Part shown: positions 1-12,164 of the stretch, piece after piece
Layout: every line of letters begins with the position of its first letter
How positions within the stretch are numbered: position 1 is the first letter of the stretch
DNA from: Crithidia expoeki
Taxonomy: Eukaryota; Euglenozoa; Kinetoplastea; Trypanosomatida; Trypanosomatidae
DNA: 64,000 nt
Assembly (NCBI GenBank): GCA_900240875.1
Contig: OESE01000183.1
Coordinates: forward strand, 124,001 to 188,000
Direction: 5' to 3'
Translations under genes and position numbers: made by a program
Notes under the pieces: model-generated
Told to the model about the DNA's origin: nothing
Seen by the model: the letters and a program-made list of their open reading frames with translations, nothing else
The model's database searches: none

Positions 1-491
1 AGAGGCTATCGTGCAGGCCCTACGAGACGAGCGCCACAGTTTTCTGCAATCCGTGAAGACTGAGATCTTTCAGTACTAACGGGAGTAGCGTTCTTTGTAC
101 GGTTGAGTGCGTGTGTGTGTGTGACGCAGAGAATAACAATGAAGACAAAGACAGTTTTGTGACATGGAAGCGCATCACTAAAGCAATTATTGTTCGGGTA
201 GGAGCAGAAATCCTCTGCTCCTGATTTACCTGTTGTTTTCTTCATTATTATCATCATTATTATTCGGGAGGAAAGAGGAACAGGTCGTAGCAAACAGTAC
301 TTGCCGATGTAACTGAAATAAGCTACCTCCGCAGCCTAAAATGACACTACCGTTGTTATTTTCACATTGGCCACCTCTCTCCTTCTCTCCTTCCGTTTTT
401 TATTTTCCCTACCTGCGCCTAGTCACGCGGAGCGGTACAGCACGAAAAACTGTGTAAGTGTAATTTCACTTTCACGTTCTTTTTTCTAGAC
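1..491. other. Upstream spacer with trans-splice signals
   Basis: No gene seen. It holds a short GT run near 109-122, a long pyrimidine tract at about 370-420 and two AG acceptor candidates before the first gene. Minus-strand open frames here show no family resemblance. Confidence 0.6.
371..489 (+). promoter_or_regulatory. Candidate spliced-leader acceptor sites for the CID/zinc-finger gene
   Basis: A pyrimidine-rich tract runs from about 371 to 420 and ends in an AG at 421-422. A second T-run ends in an AG at 488-489, only two bases before the ATG at 492. Either could receive the spliced leader; the second would give an almost absent 5' UTR. No ATG lies between 490 and 492, so both would allow the same start. 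Confidence 0.5.
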
Positions 492-1919
492 ATGTTTGGT
501 GGTGGTGAGGAGTACTTCCAGGATCCGCCAGAGATCGATCGGGAGACACTGGCGCGTTTTGCCTCCTTCTGCGCTCGCCTGCGTGCCATCGAGAAGCCCG
601 GCAAGAAAGCCGTCACCGAAACCGTCGACCTCGCCCGTGCGGTCGGGGACACCCTCCTCACATACGAATTGGTCATCGGCGCGCTCTTCCGTCACATCAA
701 AACCTGGACCGGTCAGAAGCAGCTCGCCTGCTGGTACGTGCTGGACAAGCTGTGCAAGGAGGACCGAGACAAGTACGGGCACACTGCCGGCAAGTATATC
801 TTAGAGGTCGGCCGCGACCACATCCCGTATGAAGATGTGGAGCTAGCCGGCAAGTACGAGAGCCTCGTTGAGCACTGGGAGAATGTCTTCCCACCACATG
901 TGGTGGATGCGTTGTGGCTCGCGAAGAAGGAGCGGCTGTGGGCGGTAGATCATCCGGCAGAAATGGAAGAGCAGCAAAAGGCAGAGGAGGCAGAATGGGC
1001 GCAGGAGGAGACAGCGATGCAGGATGAGGAAGGCCTGAACGACTTTGGCCAGCCATGCATTGACTACCTCCAGGGCCACTGCAGCTGGGGCGATAGTTGC
1101 CGCCTCTACCACCCGCCAGGCGAGGAAGGTACGCTACCGGCGGAGTGTCGCATGGGCGACTGGAAGTGCTCTGCGTGCGGCGTAATTAACCGTCACTTCC
1201 GCCGCCGCTGCTCCAACTGCGTGCGGGAGAAGCCGCAATACAAAAAGGGTCGTCAGCTCTCTGCGGAGGAGAAACTGCTTTCCTCGCCAGACCCCAAAGT
1301 CATTGCCGCCTTCCATCAGCAGTTCGGCTACAACCCGTACGTGCCGGAGGAGGCAACGGCGCACTTCAAGCTGCGTTTTGAGGGAACATTGAATGAGGAG
1401 TACCGAAAGGAGCGCGCAGCGGCGTACCGCGTGCGCATCCTCGGCCGGCCGCCGTCCAACCCGCTGGAGGAGCGCTGCAAAGCCACGAAACACTTCCCTG
1501 ATATGGACATGGAGCCCGACGACGACTACGCTGTGGGCAGCGGCGGCCACGTGACGAAGCGTGCTCACACAGAGAGCCTGGTGCCGGCAAACATGGCGGC
1601 CAACAGCGCCATCGCTCTCTTCGCACAACTCGTCATGGAGCGAGGTATATTGGATCCGACTGTGCCGCTGCTCTTCGCAGAGCTCTCGCGCTACATCCGG
1701 CAGGCCGCCGGGGATTCGACGATGCAGCTGAACGAAACGCAGGCGGAGCTGCTATTGTCGGCCTGCATGCTGGGTTTCACGGCGTGGAATGCGAACAGAG
1801 GGGCGGTGCCGTTTGTCGCGACCTTCTTCAAGGCAATTCGCCACAACGAGGCGAAATTGGGTCTCTCCGCGGAGCAAGCTGAGCAGCTGGAGTCCATGGC
1901 GAACATGTTCCTCTCCTAA
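492..1919 (+). CDS. CID-domain protein with CCCH and RanBP2-type zinc fingers
   Basis: 475 residues. Residues about 10-140 look like a CTD-interacting domain (CID) of the Pcf11/Nrd1/SCAF kind: helical, with the typical KQLACWYVLDKLCKEDRDKY stretch and a closing EHWENVFP. A CCCH finger follows (C189-x7-C197-x5-C203-x3-H207), then a RanBP2-type finger (W224-x-C226-x2-C229-x10-C240-x2-C243). The C-terminal 120 residues are helical and unassigned. CID proteins bind the RNA polymerase II tail in transcription termination and 3'-end formation, and both finger types commonly bind RNA, so a nuclear role in RNA 3'-end processing or trans-splicing is a reasonable inference. The ATG at 492 is the first after the acceptor. 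Family assignment is good; the exact role is not known to me. Confidence 0.8.
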   Translation: MFGGGEEYFQDPPEIDRETLARFASFCARLRAIEKPGKKAVTETVDLARAVGDTLLTYELVIGALFRHIKTWTGQKQLACWYVLDKLCKEDRDKYGHTAGKYILEVGRDHIPYEDVELAGKYESLVEHWENVFPPHVVDALWLAKKERLWAVDHPAEMEEQQKAEEAEWAQEETAMQDEEGLNDFGQPCIDYLQGHCSWGDSCRLYHPPGEEGTLPAECRMGDWKCSACGVINRHFRRRCSNCVREKPQYKKGRQLSAEEKLLSSPDPKVIAAFHQQFGYNPYVPEEATAHFKLRFEGTLNEEYRKERAAAYRVRILGRPPSNPLEERCKATKHFPDMDMEPDDDYAVGSGGHVTKRAHTESLVPANMAANSAIALFAQLVMERGILDPTVPLLFAELSRYIRQAAGDSTMQLNETQAELLLSACMLGFTAWNANRGAVPFVATFFKAIRHNEAKLGLSAEQAEQLESMANMFLS

Positions 1920-2759
1920 TAAGAAGTTGTGCTTGGTGTCGAGGGCGTACTTGATGGGTGATTGTATAAGGACATTTGTTGTGCGTGTTCTTTACGCTCA
2001 ACCATTCAACCTTGCATGAGCTGGTGCACTCGTTGAGTACTTACTGTTTGCTTGTTTTCCCAAAGTGTTATTGTATTACAAAGAGCTGAGGATACAGCTC
2101 TCCTCTATAACTTCTCAAACCATCAAAAGTAGCAAAGCAGCTGACCTACATTAAGCCTTAAGCTCATTTAGCCCTAGATGTTTACTGCTGCTTTCGTGCT
2201 ATTTTTGTGATGACATAATTTCTGTGGAAGCCTGCAGAGAGAGTTGTCAGCGCCAAGCTGGCTTGTGTTGTTGTGTCTGACACCTTTTACTGTCGATTAT
2301 GCTTTTTTAAACAAAGCAAAGAAAGAGTCTGCGCATTTCATCATTTTTCATTACACCAAACGCTCCTTTTGTTTTCCCTCTGTCCTGTTACCAAACAAAC
2401 CGCACTTTTCTTTCCCGTCGGGTGACTTCCCGGCACTTTACTCCACCGTGCCGATCGAGAATGGGAAGTCTGCCAGGAAGATCAATTCTGCCTCCTCTTT
2501 CTTTTTATGCCGCCAATGCAAGTCAACTAGTTTACCTCATTTACACAACGCATCACTTCGCATACAAGCTGCTCAGTTGCAGCTGTTGTTGTTGTTGTTG
2601 TTTTTTTCTCTCTGTTGTGGCGTTTTGCCCTCTATCCTCTCGTCATTCTCGAAAACGCAACGTAAGCACCCGGCAAACTCACACTTGTCAGAGACCTCCG
2701 AAACTTGCATTGTAATACCCAGTTCATTGCTTTCTCTCTTCGGTTTCCCCGCTATTGTC
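1920..2759. other. Spacer (3' UTR plus leader of the first amidinotransferase gene)
   Basis: No gene seen. A frame in phase with the next gene stays open from about 2244, but it has no in-frame ATG before 2760 and reads as low-complexity, pyrimidine-driven sequence, so it is treated as 5' UTR. It contains a TTG repeat and pyrimidine run at about 2585-2615. Confidence 0.6.
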
Positions 2760-3836
2760 ATGTCCTCCATCGTTCTTGTCGAGCCCATCGCCTTCGGGCC
2801 GGACCCGAAAACGAAGGACAACAAGCTCATCCAGTCCATGAATGTCAGCAACGCCAAGGCGGACATGGACCGTGCGCAAATCTGTGCCCTCGTCACCGAG
2901 CTCGGCGGCTTCTTCGCTAAGGAATGCGGCATCCACTCGGTGATCATCCACCAAGTTCGTGAGCCGAAGCCGTACCGTACCCCTCTCGTGAACAAAGGAC
3001 AGAGTGTTTGTGTAGCGGACAGCCTGTCTTTCCACAACGTTGTGGACGTCGACGGCGTCATTCAGCGCCGCATCGTCGTCTTCTACCCGATGAGTCCGCT
3101 GCGCCGTGGCGAGCTCGCTCGGAAGCAGCTGATCAACCAAATCACGTCAGTGGCAGAGATGAGTGAAGCAGTAGAACTGGTGGACCTGCGCGGCTACGAG
3201 TCGGATAACAAGTTCCTTGAAGGCTCCGGCTCCCTCGTCTTCTCTCCTGGCGGCCGCTATGTGTACATGGCCATCTCTTCACACAGCCACCCCGAAGTGC
3301 TTGATACGCTCTGCAGCCCTGAGAACCTGAACATCCCACCTCAGAACCGCTTTCTGCTACGTTCAAAAGACGTGCTGCCACACACGAATGTGCTGGGCTG
3401 GTGTGGAGCAGGCATCTGTGCGTGGTGCATCAACAGCCTCGTCTTCGACAACGAGGACGACGAGGTCGCCTTCTACGATCACCTCTCGCAGTCCTACTCG
3501 TGTGTGTTGGAGCTGACGGAGCAAGAGATGTACGGATTCGCGGGAAGCGCCGTCGAGGTTCCTGTGCAACCGACCGACGCGGACGCCGGAGCCGCACACT
3601 ACACCTTCGTTATTTCAGAATCAGCCCTCGCTGCGCTATCGTCAAAGAACCGCGCCATGCTAGAAGACTGGTACGGCGTGGACAACATTCACACCTTTTA
3701 TGGAGAGGTACTGGAAAGGCGCCTTGGCACATCGTTACCGTCGTGCATCGCGGCTTCCTACACCCACGGCTCTCGTCCACCTCTGCCGACGCAGCAGTCT
3801 ACCTGCGAGGTGCTGCATCTCGGCGAAGAGAGGTAA
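2760..3836 (+). CDS. Amidinotransferase-fold hydrolase (CtlX-like), copy 1
   Basis: 358 residues, similar along its whole length to the next gene. It belongs to the guanidine-modifying (amidinotransferase/arginine deiminase) superfamily and resembles the citrulline-hydrolase (CtlX) branch in motifs such as YPMSPLRR, KFLEGSGS, HTNVLGWCG. The catalytic set is visible: Glu154, His208 and Cys329. The loop that reads FPNNYISFH in copy 2 is CVADSLSFH here, so substrate contacts may differ. The ATG at 2760 was chosen because the shared N-terminus (MSS-hydrophobic-hydrophobic) begins there in both copies. The likely reaction is hydrolysis of a guanidino or ureido compound such as citrulline or arginine; the true substrate is not shown by sequence. 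It is probably cytosolic, as no signal is seen. Confidence 0.8.
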   Translation: MSSIVLVEPIAFGPDPKTKDNKLIQSMNVSNAKADMDRAQICALVTELGGFFAKECGIHSVIIHQVREPKPYRTPLVNKGQSVCVADSLSFHNVVDVDGVIQRRIVVFYPMSPLRRGELARKQLINQITSVAEMSEAVELVDLRGYESDNKFLEGSGSLVFSPGGRYVYMAISSHSHPEVLDTLCSPENLNIPPQNRFLLRSKDVLPHTNVLGWCGAGICAWCINSLVFDNEDDEVAFYDHLSQSYSCVLELTEQEMYGFAGSAVEVPVQPTDADAGAAHYTFVISESALAALSSKNRAMLEDWYGVDNIHTFYGEVLERRLGTSLPSCIAASYTHGSRPPLPTQQSTCEVLHLGEER

Positions 3837-4394
3837 AAGATTCTGTGCATGTGTACGTTCCGGTGCGAAGACCGTTGTACTCTTCCCCTAACCCAATCTT
3901 GGATCTGTTTTACTTCACTGAATGTTCAGCGAAGATCTTTAAACTTCAGCCATTATTTACTTACGTCAGCCGCATTTTTTTTTTTTTTAGAGGAAGCAGA
4001 CAGGGAAACTGAAGTGACTTTTATTTTTGTAGACAACAGAGTATCTCTGCAATTGGTTGAGAGGGCATCGGTTCTGTCGCTCTTGCACATGCATGAATGC
4101 ACGCTATATCGGTTCTTTTCCCTGTATAACTCTTCCTGAACCTTTTTTGACCTTCCTCCTCCTCCTCCCCCCTCCCCCAACACACACACACACGAAACAG
4201 CCCGAACATGATTCAAGCTGTTGAACTACAGAAATGTGACTCTCTAACACGATTACTAACATACAGTTTTTTCCTTTGCTTGCTCTGTACCTCTCTTACA
4301 CCTATTCTCCAGTTCAGCTTCTCTTCTACGTATCTAGAGGTGATTTTTCTTAGTAAGGAAAAAACAGTCTTTACTGTAAATTGGCTCAGCAACC
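3837..4394. other. Spacer between the two amidinotransferase genes
   Basis: No gene seen. It has a T-run at about 3977-3989, a C/T-rich tract at 4155-4178 followed by a short CA run, and acceptor-like AGs near 4352 and 4390 before the next ATG. Confidence 0.6.
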
Positions 4395-5519
4395 ATGAGC
4401 TCCGTCCTTCTTATCCAGCCCGTCCAGTTCGGCTCGGACTGCAGGATCGTCGATAACGCCTTCATGATCGTTGAGGACATCACCGACGAGAGGCAGGCAC
4501 GCGACGAGCAGGCCGCTTTCCAGGTGCTGCGCGACCTCCGCTCGACCATCAGCGAGCACGGCATCGAGGCCCGCATCATCCGCAACCGAGATGAACCAAC
4601 GTGGCGCGAGAACTACCTCACCCGTGGCGACGCCATCTTCCCAAACAACTACATTTCCTTCCACCACTTCACCGACAGCGAGGGTTACATTACGCGTCGC
4701 GTCGTCATCCTCTACCCGATGAGCCCTTACCGCCGTAAGGAGCTGGCAGAGGAGCAGATCATGCAGAAGCTAGAAGCCGCCGCGGCGGAGGGCACCATCA
4801 CCTTGCTCGACCTACGCAGCTACGAGGATGAAAACCGCGCTCTGGAGGGCACCGGTGCCCTCGTCTTCTCGCCGGATGGTCACTACGTGTACATGTCGCG
4901 CTCCGGCCGTACCGACGACGAGATCCTGAACCTGATCTGCCGTGAGGAGTATCTCAACATCCCGAAGGAGAACCGGTTTCTCTTCACCTCGGCCGTACCC
5001 CGTGTGGAAGGCGGCGAGGACCTCGTCTACCACACGAACGTGATCGGCTGGTGCGGGAAAGGCATCGCTGCGTTTGCTCTCGATCTTCTGAAATTCGATA
5101 CAGAGGAAGAGGGGAAGGCGTTCCGCCGCCACCTCGAGCGCAAGTACGACTGTGTGGTGAGCCTCTCCGCGGAGGAGATCCGCGCCTTCTCCGGCAACGC
5201 ATTCGAGCTGGCCGTGCGCAAGTCGGACGGTGCCGAGCACCACTTCCTCTGCCTCTCCGGCACCTCCTTGAATGGGCTAAGCGAAAAGAACCGTGTGCTG
5301 CTGGAGAAGTGGTACGGTCGCGAGAATCTCTGCAGCTTCCCGAACGAGCCGGTTGAGCGTCGCACCGGCGGCTCCATCCGCTGCATGATGGGCGCCGCCA
5401 TTCTCCACGGCGACATGCTGCCCCGCTACGGCGAGGCCACCACGCTGGACGTGTGCAACATTGTAGAGAAGCCGGAGGAGGTGGAAGGAAAAGAGGAAAG
5501 AGATGGAAAAAAAAACTGA
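4395..5519 (+). CDS. Amidinotransferase-fold hydrolase (CtlX-like), copy 2
   Basis: 374 residues. It keeps all the signatures expected of the CtlX-like branch: FPNNYISFH, YPMSPYRR, LEGTGALVF with Glu151, YHTNVIGWCG with His213, and GGSIRCMMGAA with Cys330. It lies directly downstream of a diverged paralogue (copy 1), so the pair is an old tandem duplication. The last 20 residues are Glu/Lys-rich and lie beyond the catalytic core. Codon use is strongly GC-ending, more so than in copy 1, which fits higher expression. Expected activity is hydrolysis of citrulline, arginine or a related compound in nitrogen metabolism; the family is clear and the substrate is inferred. Confidence 0.85.
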   Translation: MSSVLLIQPVQFGSDCRIVDNAFMIVEDITDERQARDEQAAFQVLRDLRSTISEHGIEARIIRNRDEPTWRENYLTRGDAIFPNNYISFHHFTDSEGYITRRVVILYPMSPYRRKELAEEQIMQKLEAAAAEGTITLLDLRSYEDENRALEGTGALVFSPDGHYVYMSRSGRTDDEILNLICREEYLNIPKENRFLFTSAVPRVEGGEDLVYHTNVIGWCGKGIAAFALDLLKFDTEEEGKAFRRHLERKYDCVVSLSAEEIRAFSGNAFELAVRKSDGAEHHFLCLSGTSLNGLSEKNRVLLEKWYGRENLCSFPNEPVERRTGGSIRCMMGAAILHGDMLPRYGEATTLDVCNIVEKPEEVEGKEERDGKKN

Positions 5520-6393
5520 GGAACAACGGTGCAACGAACGTCTTACTTTTTTTCTTTGTGTGTGTGGTGATAGGTGAAGTGGTGTCTTTAAGCCTTTCGT
5601 TTTCCCTTTTGCTTCTTTGACTGCAGAGTCGCTCGAAGTCACTTTTGCCTTTCCCCCTTTTGTATTTTGATCTCTACGTCTGTTCTTTTACATCCCCGCG
5701 CACGCGATAGGCTACCCACACACCTCCCATACTAATGGATTAGAAGTGGGTTTGCACAAAGTGGATGCAAGTGCGGACCTACCTTAAGTTGTACTTGCGT
5801 GGCGAGCAGCGTTATACGCTGGAGTGCTATGCGTATTTTCTTTGTGTGCGTGTGTCTGGCGTTGCGTCAACCATTCTGCTCAGCCCCGCACCCACTTGCC
5901 CGCACACCTACTCTTTTTTGCTTCCATTCCTCTCACTGTGTTGAATCGGACAACAGTATTCTGTGGCTTTTTGTAAACGAAGAGGAAACATCTAATTCGA
6001 GTTCGAGCACTTGGCTCTTTCTCTTCATCACCGAGTTGAACTTTGCCACTCATGCCCACGGGGATTCTGTGCGTGTGTGCCAATGGCGTTTTGTTTTCTT
6101 TTTCCTTTTATAGGGTAACGCTGTACACGTCGATCTTCACTGTTGACCTCACATCCCGCTTTCGTTTCACGTTTATGGACGGCGAAGGTCGCATGAAGAA
6201 CCGGAGAACAGGGAGTGAGAATGGACAAGGTGGTGGTGAACGCTCTACGACTGCGACGCGAAATGTTCACCCCTCGCGTCTCACCGCCCTCTTTTTTTAT
6301 TGTTGTATACCCTCCACAAAGTGCGGTTATTATGTTTGATTGCTTGAGGGCGACTTAGTGCTGCCTCCGTTTCGATTTGCCCTGCACAGCGTC

Positions 6394-6415
6394 TATATAT
6401 ATATATATATATATT
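6394..6415. repeat. TA microsatellite
   Basis: A run of about ten TA dinucleotides in the long spacer. Confidence 0.9.
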
Positions 6416-6504
6416 ATTTCTAACTAACACCGATTTCTGTTGACTAATGAGATACCCCAGTGCACTTTCAGGTTCACGTGCCACTTTCTCCCTCGGTTAC
6501 ATGT

Positions 6505-6545
6505 ACACACACATATATATATATATATAGATATAGATATATAGA
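6505..6545. repeat. Compound CA/TA/ATAG microsatellite
   Basis: A short CA run passes into about nine TA units and then into several ATAG units. Confidence 0.9.
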
Positions 6546-7418
6546 TGACCTTCTTTCCGTTGTCCTTTGTGCTTTTCGTTTTTCTCTCTTTCGATTTAAT
6601 TGTCTGTCGTCGTTGTTCAGCATGCCTATCTGACGTCTTGATGTTTCTTATCGATGAGTGCAACTGTGATTTACTAATTGTGACATTAGCTTTACGTTCA
6701 GCGACAAGCGGCTCTTGCACCGTTGTAGGTTTTTTTCTTGTGAAAACTGACGAGGATGTTACTGCATGACTCACAAAACTTCTCTTCAACGAATCGTTTC
6801 GCAGTTAACGAAAGCGGAAGACCCCGACCCTGGAGTTGATGTAGCCTGTTTTTCTTTTCGGTATGATACTGCGACACATATGTTTTTCCTGGTAGTGTGG
6901 CACAATGCACACACCAGTCAATGCGAAAGCCAGCGGCTCTACTCTGGGCATCGTAAAACGCACAAACAAAAAGAAAAGAAAAATAGTGTTGCGCCGATGA
7001 AACGCTACATGGATTCGGCCTTCGGCCTCTTCTTTCACCTCTTTCGATCACAAAGCTGAGGGTGTGGAGCGAAGGACTGCCTCCCGTACACGATCCCACA
7101 CCTCAAATTCAATGTGCTCAGTGTCCGAAAAAAAAAATAACCAGTACCGAAAATTAGTCTTACGCCACCCATATTCATATGTCCAGACGTGCACGTGGAC
7201 ATGAACAATTCGAATGAGTTTATTTTTACTCACGCAATCATCGATGGTGTCCTCGTTGAGCCATACGCTGGGGAGTCGCAAGGATAATCCAGAACTTCAT
7301 TGCGGATTCGTTCTTGCCGAAGGCAACGCAAAAGCACAGATACTTACCCCTGCACGTTTTTGTTTCGGCAGGAGGAAAAGCGTACGTCGAACTGCTGCAT
7401 CGCTGAGGCGGAAGGAAA

Positions 7419-7434
7419 GTGTGTGTGTGTGTGT
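7419..7434. repeat. GT microsatellite
   Basis: Eight GT dinucleotides in the spacer. Confidence 0.9.
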
Positions 7435-7954
7435 CGTCTCACAAGACGTTGCTTTTGCGGGAACTCTAGCTCTGATGCTGTTCTCAGGGAAAGGGGAGAG
7501 TTTGTGCGTTTTTTTTTTCCTTCAATTGTTTAGTTGCAAGCGTTTTCTCCGCTTTAAGCCAAGAGGTCCACGTGTGCAGCAAAAACAATGGTAGTTATTC
7601 GGAACGTATTTCTTACTGAACACGCCGACACAGAGAGCACCAAAAGGCAAATATCGATGAGGATATAATTCGCTGCAGCAGTAGGAGAAACTAAACCCAC
7701 TCTTTGTGTGATGCAGAGTAACTTATATTCCCTCGTTGCTGGACCTCGCTCTCCCTCTGTTTCGAAGTGTAATCTTCACGTCAAGAGTGCGCACTTACTG
7801 ACTTCCGTCGAAGCAACGAAGAACAAGCTTTTAAGGGCTTTGCTAAATGTCCCTCTTCTCCGTTTGCTCTCATATCCCTCCTACACGCGAATAGTTTTAT
7901 CATTCAACGAACATTTTACTTCCGACAAACAGTCTTTTTTCTTCGGTGCGTGCA

Positions 7955-7979
7955 TGTGTGTGTGTGTGTGTGTGTGTGT
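7955..7979. repeat. TG microsatellite upstream of the TPR gene
   Basis: About twelve TG units just upstream of the TPR gene. Open frames passing through it encode artificial Cys-Val repeats. Confidence 0.9.
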
Positions 7980-8083
7980 TGTTCACAATTGTCCAGCCGG
8001 TCACGATGCACAAAGAAATTGGGGTGCGTGGGACACACGCAGTGGCGCTTCACTGCGGATTCTCTCCCTCCCCAAAAGCGTCA

Positions 8084-9316
8084 ATGGCACTCGTCAGCCA
8101 TATTATGTCGCATCGTACCTCTTCAGCAACACCATTGCTCTTCTCAATGCAGGCGGCACTGAAGGCTTCGATGCTCATCGCACGTCGATGCTACGCTACC
8201 GATGGCCCGACGAAGCCCACGAGCAGCGACGCAACCTCCGCAGCCACCGGGTTCAGTCAGAAAGACCTCATTGAACTGAACAGGGAGGCAGCCGAGGCTT
8301 TCGAAAAAGGTGAGTTCCTCGCTGCCATCGACGCGTGGGAAAAGGTGGCGCAGTCAAAGCAGCACACGCCGAACAGCCCAACGCTGATGAGTTGTCTGAA
8401 TAATCTGGCCTGTGCTTACGGCGAAATCGGCGACAGCGTGCGCAAACTGAAGCTGCTGGAGCGCTCGCGCGACCTCGTCGCCACCGTCTACGGCACCGAT
8501 CACCCGCAGTACGGCATGGTGCTGTACAACATGGCCTGCGCGAAGGAGGAAATGGGTCTGTACAACGATATGAAAGCGCTGCTAGAGGAGTCTTTGGCGT
8601 TGCACGAAAAGCGCTTCAATCCACAGCACGCGAAAGTTGGCCGGGTGTTGCTGCTGCTGGCCGCCGCGCAGGACCACCTCGGCGAGCACGACGCCCAGGT
8701 GAAGACGGCGGAGCGGGCATACGAGATTGTCAAGCGTCATTGCGGCCCTGATCACATCCAAACGACCATCGCTATGATGACGCTGGGGCGTGCCTACGGC
8801 GCTGTTGGGCAGGTTGAGCGCCAGTTGCAACTCGCCCAGACCGCCTTTAACCTGCAGGAGAAGCGACTCGGCCCGAAGAACCCGCAGCTGGCCATGACGC
8901 TGATGGAACTGGCGGAGGCACACAAAGCGAACAAGGACTACTACAACCAGCGCGTGCTGCTGGAGGAGGCGGTGGAGGTGCAGCGTCGGTCGTTTGGCCA
9001 GCAACACACCTATCTCATCGACACGTACATCGCGTTGGGCGACGCTTGCGGACTGCTGGATGATACGAAGATGCAGGCGCAGTACTACCTCGAGGCACTC
9101 AAGATTGCTCGGCAGCGCTTCCAAGGGAAACACATTGCAATCGGTAAGGCCGCGCTGAATGCGGCGCGCTCGTACCTCTTGCAAGGAAAGCTGGACAAGG
9201 CCTCGCAGTTGCTCGACGAAGCGCAGGGTATTCTTCAGCGCAACGTCAGTCCGGTCCATCCTCTTTCGAAGCAGTTGGAAGAGGTGGCGCAGCAACTGAA
9301 AGAGAAGACACAGTAA
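8084..9316 (+). CDS. TPR-repeat protein, probably mitochondrial
   Basis: 410 residues from the ATG at 8084. From about residue 60 it is a series of 42-residue tetratricopeptide repeats of the kinesin-light-chain type, each with a NLAxAYGExGD-like helix pair and a LLERSRDLV-like partner (at least six repeats to residue 400). The N-terminus is rich in Ser, Arg and hydrophobic residues without acids (MSHRTSSATPL...MLIARRCYA), which suggests a mitochondrial presequence. The start is uncertain: in-frame ATGs lie at 8006, 8084 and 8105 and further down. 8084 was chosen because it follows a pyrimidine tract and an AG at 8077-8078. TPR solenoids bind partner proteins; the partner here is unknown. Confidence 0.75.
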   Translation: MALVSHIMSHRTSSATPLLFSMQAALKASMLIARRCYATDGPTKPTSSDATSAATGFSQKDLIELNREAAEAFEKGEFLAAIDAWEKVAQSKQHTPNSPTLMSCLNNLACAYGEIGDSVRKLKLLERSRDLVATVYGTDHPQYGMVLYNMACAKEEMGLYNDMKALLEESLALHEKRFNPQHAKVGRVLLLLAAAQDHLGEHDAQVKTAERAYEIVKRHCGPDHIQTTIAMMTLGRAYGAVGQVERQLQLAQTAFNLQEKRLGPKNPQLAMTLMELAEAHKANKDYYNQRVLLEEAVEVQRRSFGQQHTYLIDTYIALGDACGLLDDTKMQAQYYLEALKIARQRFQGKHIAIGKAALNAARSYLLQGKLDKASQLLDEAQGILQRNVSPVHPLSKQLEEVAQQLKEKTQ

Positions 9317-11433
<2,117 letters not shown>

Positions 11434-12164
11434 ACGAGAGTTATATCGTTCTCCTGGGTTGCTGTTGTTGTGTGGGTACGTTCTTTGAGAGTCGAAAGGA
11501 AACGGGAAGTATCCGGTGCAGTAATCATAGCAGCCAATGCACACTATGCAAAGCATAATAAGAGACAGCAACCGTAGGGGGCCTATTTTCTTATTTTACT
11601 TGTAGCATTGGTGTGCTGCATACACGCGTCTAATGTCACTCTATTGTGGTGGCTGCGGAGCTGTCTCTTCTTGTTCCACTAAACTTGTGATGTTTATAGT
11701 GTGCACCTTAAATTAAAGGAAAAAAACGGTAAGGTTCTCAAAGCAACTGTTTTCCAGTGTCCGTAAGCACGTAATAGCACTTGATAATGCACGCCAAGAG
11801 AAACTGGTCTTCTCAACTGCTCAAACCGTTTCAGTGCTGCTCGCTACGTCCAGTCCGAAGGACCAAATGCAACGTCTTCGTAGTGCATTTTCGTTGTCTG
11901 TGCTTTAAGTGCTTCGTTTTGACCTCTGCGCACACCCACCTCTTTATCGCCTTTCCTTTTACTCATTTTTCCGTGAGCGTTGGTTAGGACACTCGTATTA
12001 GCGCTTACATTCACAAGTGCAGGATCTATGTGGTTGAATTTGTGCTTTGCAATTCAGCTTTCTTCTGGAAACTCCTCTCACGAAGTAAACGAAGGTCCAA
12101 GCACACAATACCATTGAGAGGACAAAAAAGGGGGGCACCTTTGCTTCGCTTCCTCTCCCTCGCT
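11434..12164. other. Spacer before the SET-domain gene
   Basis: No gene seen. An AG at 12021-12022 could be an acceptor; it would place an out-of-frame ATG (12028, about 28 codons) upstream of the main start. Confidence 0.55.

Larger units (their letters stand above)
5520..8083. other. Long AT-rich spacer, no gene seen
   Basis: About 2.5 kb without a convincing gene. It contains TA, CA/TA/ATAG, GT and TG microsatellites (6394-6415, 6505-6545, 7419-7434, 7955-7979). Several open frames of 60-190 codons exist but are low-complexity, lack family resemblance or lack an ATG. A small unannotated gene or non-coding RNA cannot be excluded. Confidence 0.5.

Noticed and set aside
2244-2759. In-frame N-terminal extension of amidinotransferase copy 1
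   Set aside because: It has no ATG (starts only from TTG), is low-complexity, and copy 2 begins at the same conserved position without it.
7946-8083. Longer N-terminus of the TPR gene through the TG repeat
   Set aside because: The first codon is GTG and the Cys-Val run comes from the microsatellite. The ATG at 8006 remains possible but less likely than 8084.
12030-12164. N-terminal extension of the SET-domain gene
   Set aside because: It starts from GTG; the first ATG in the frame is at 12165.
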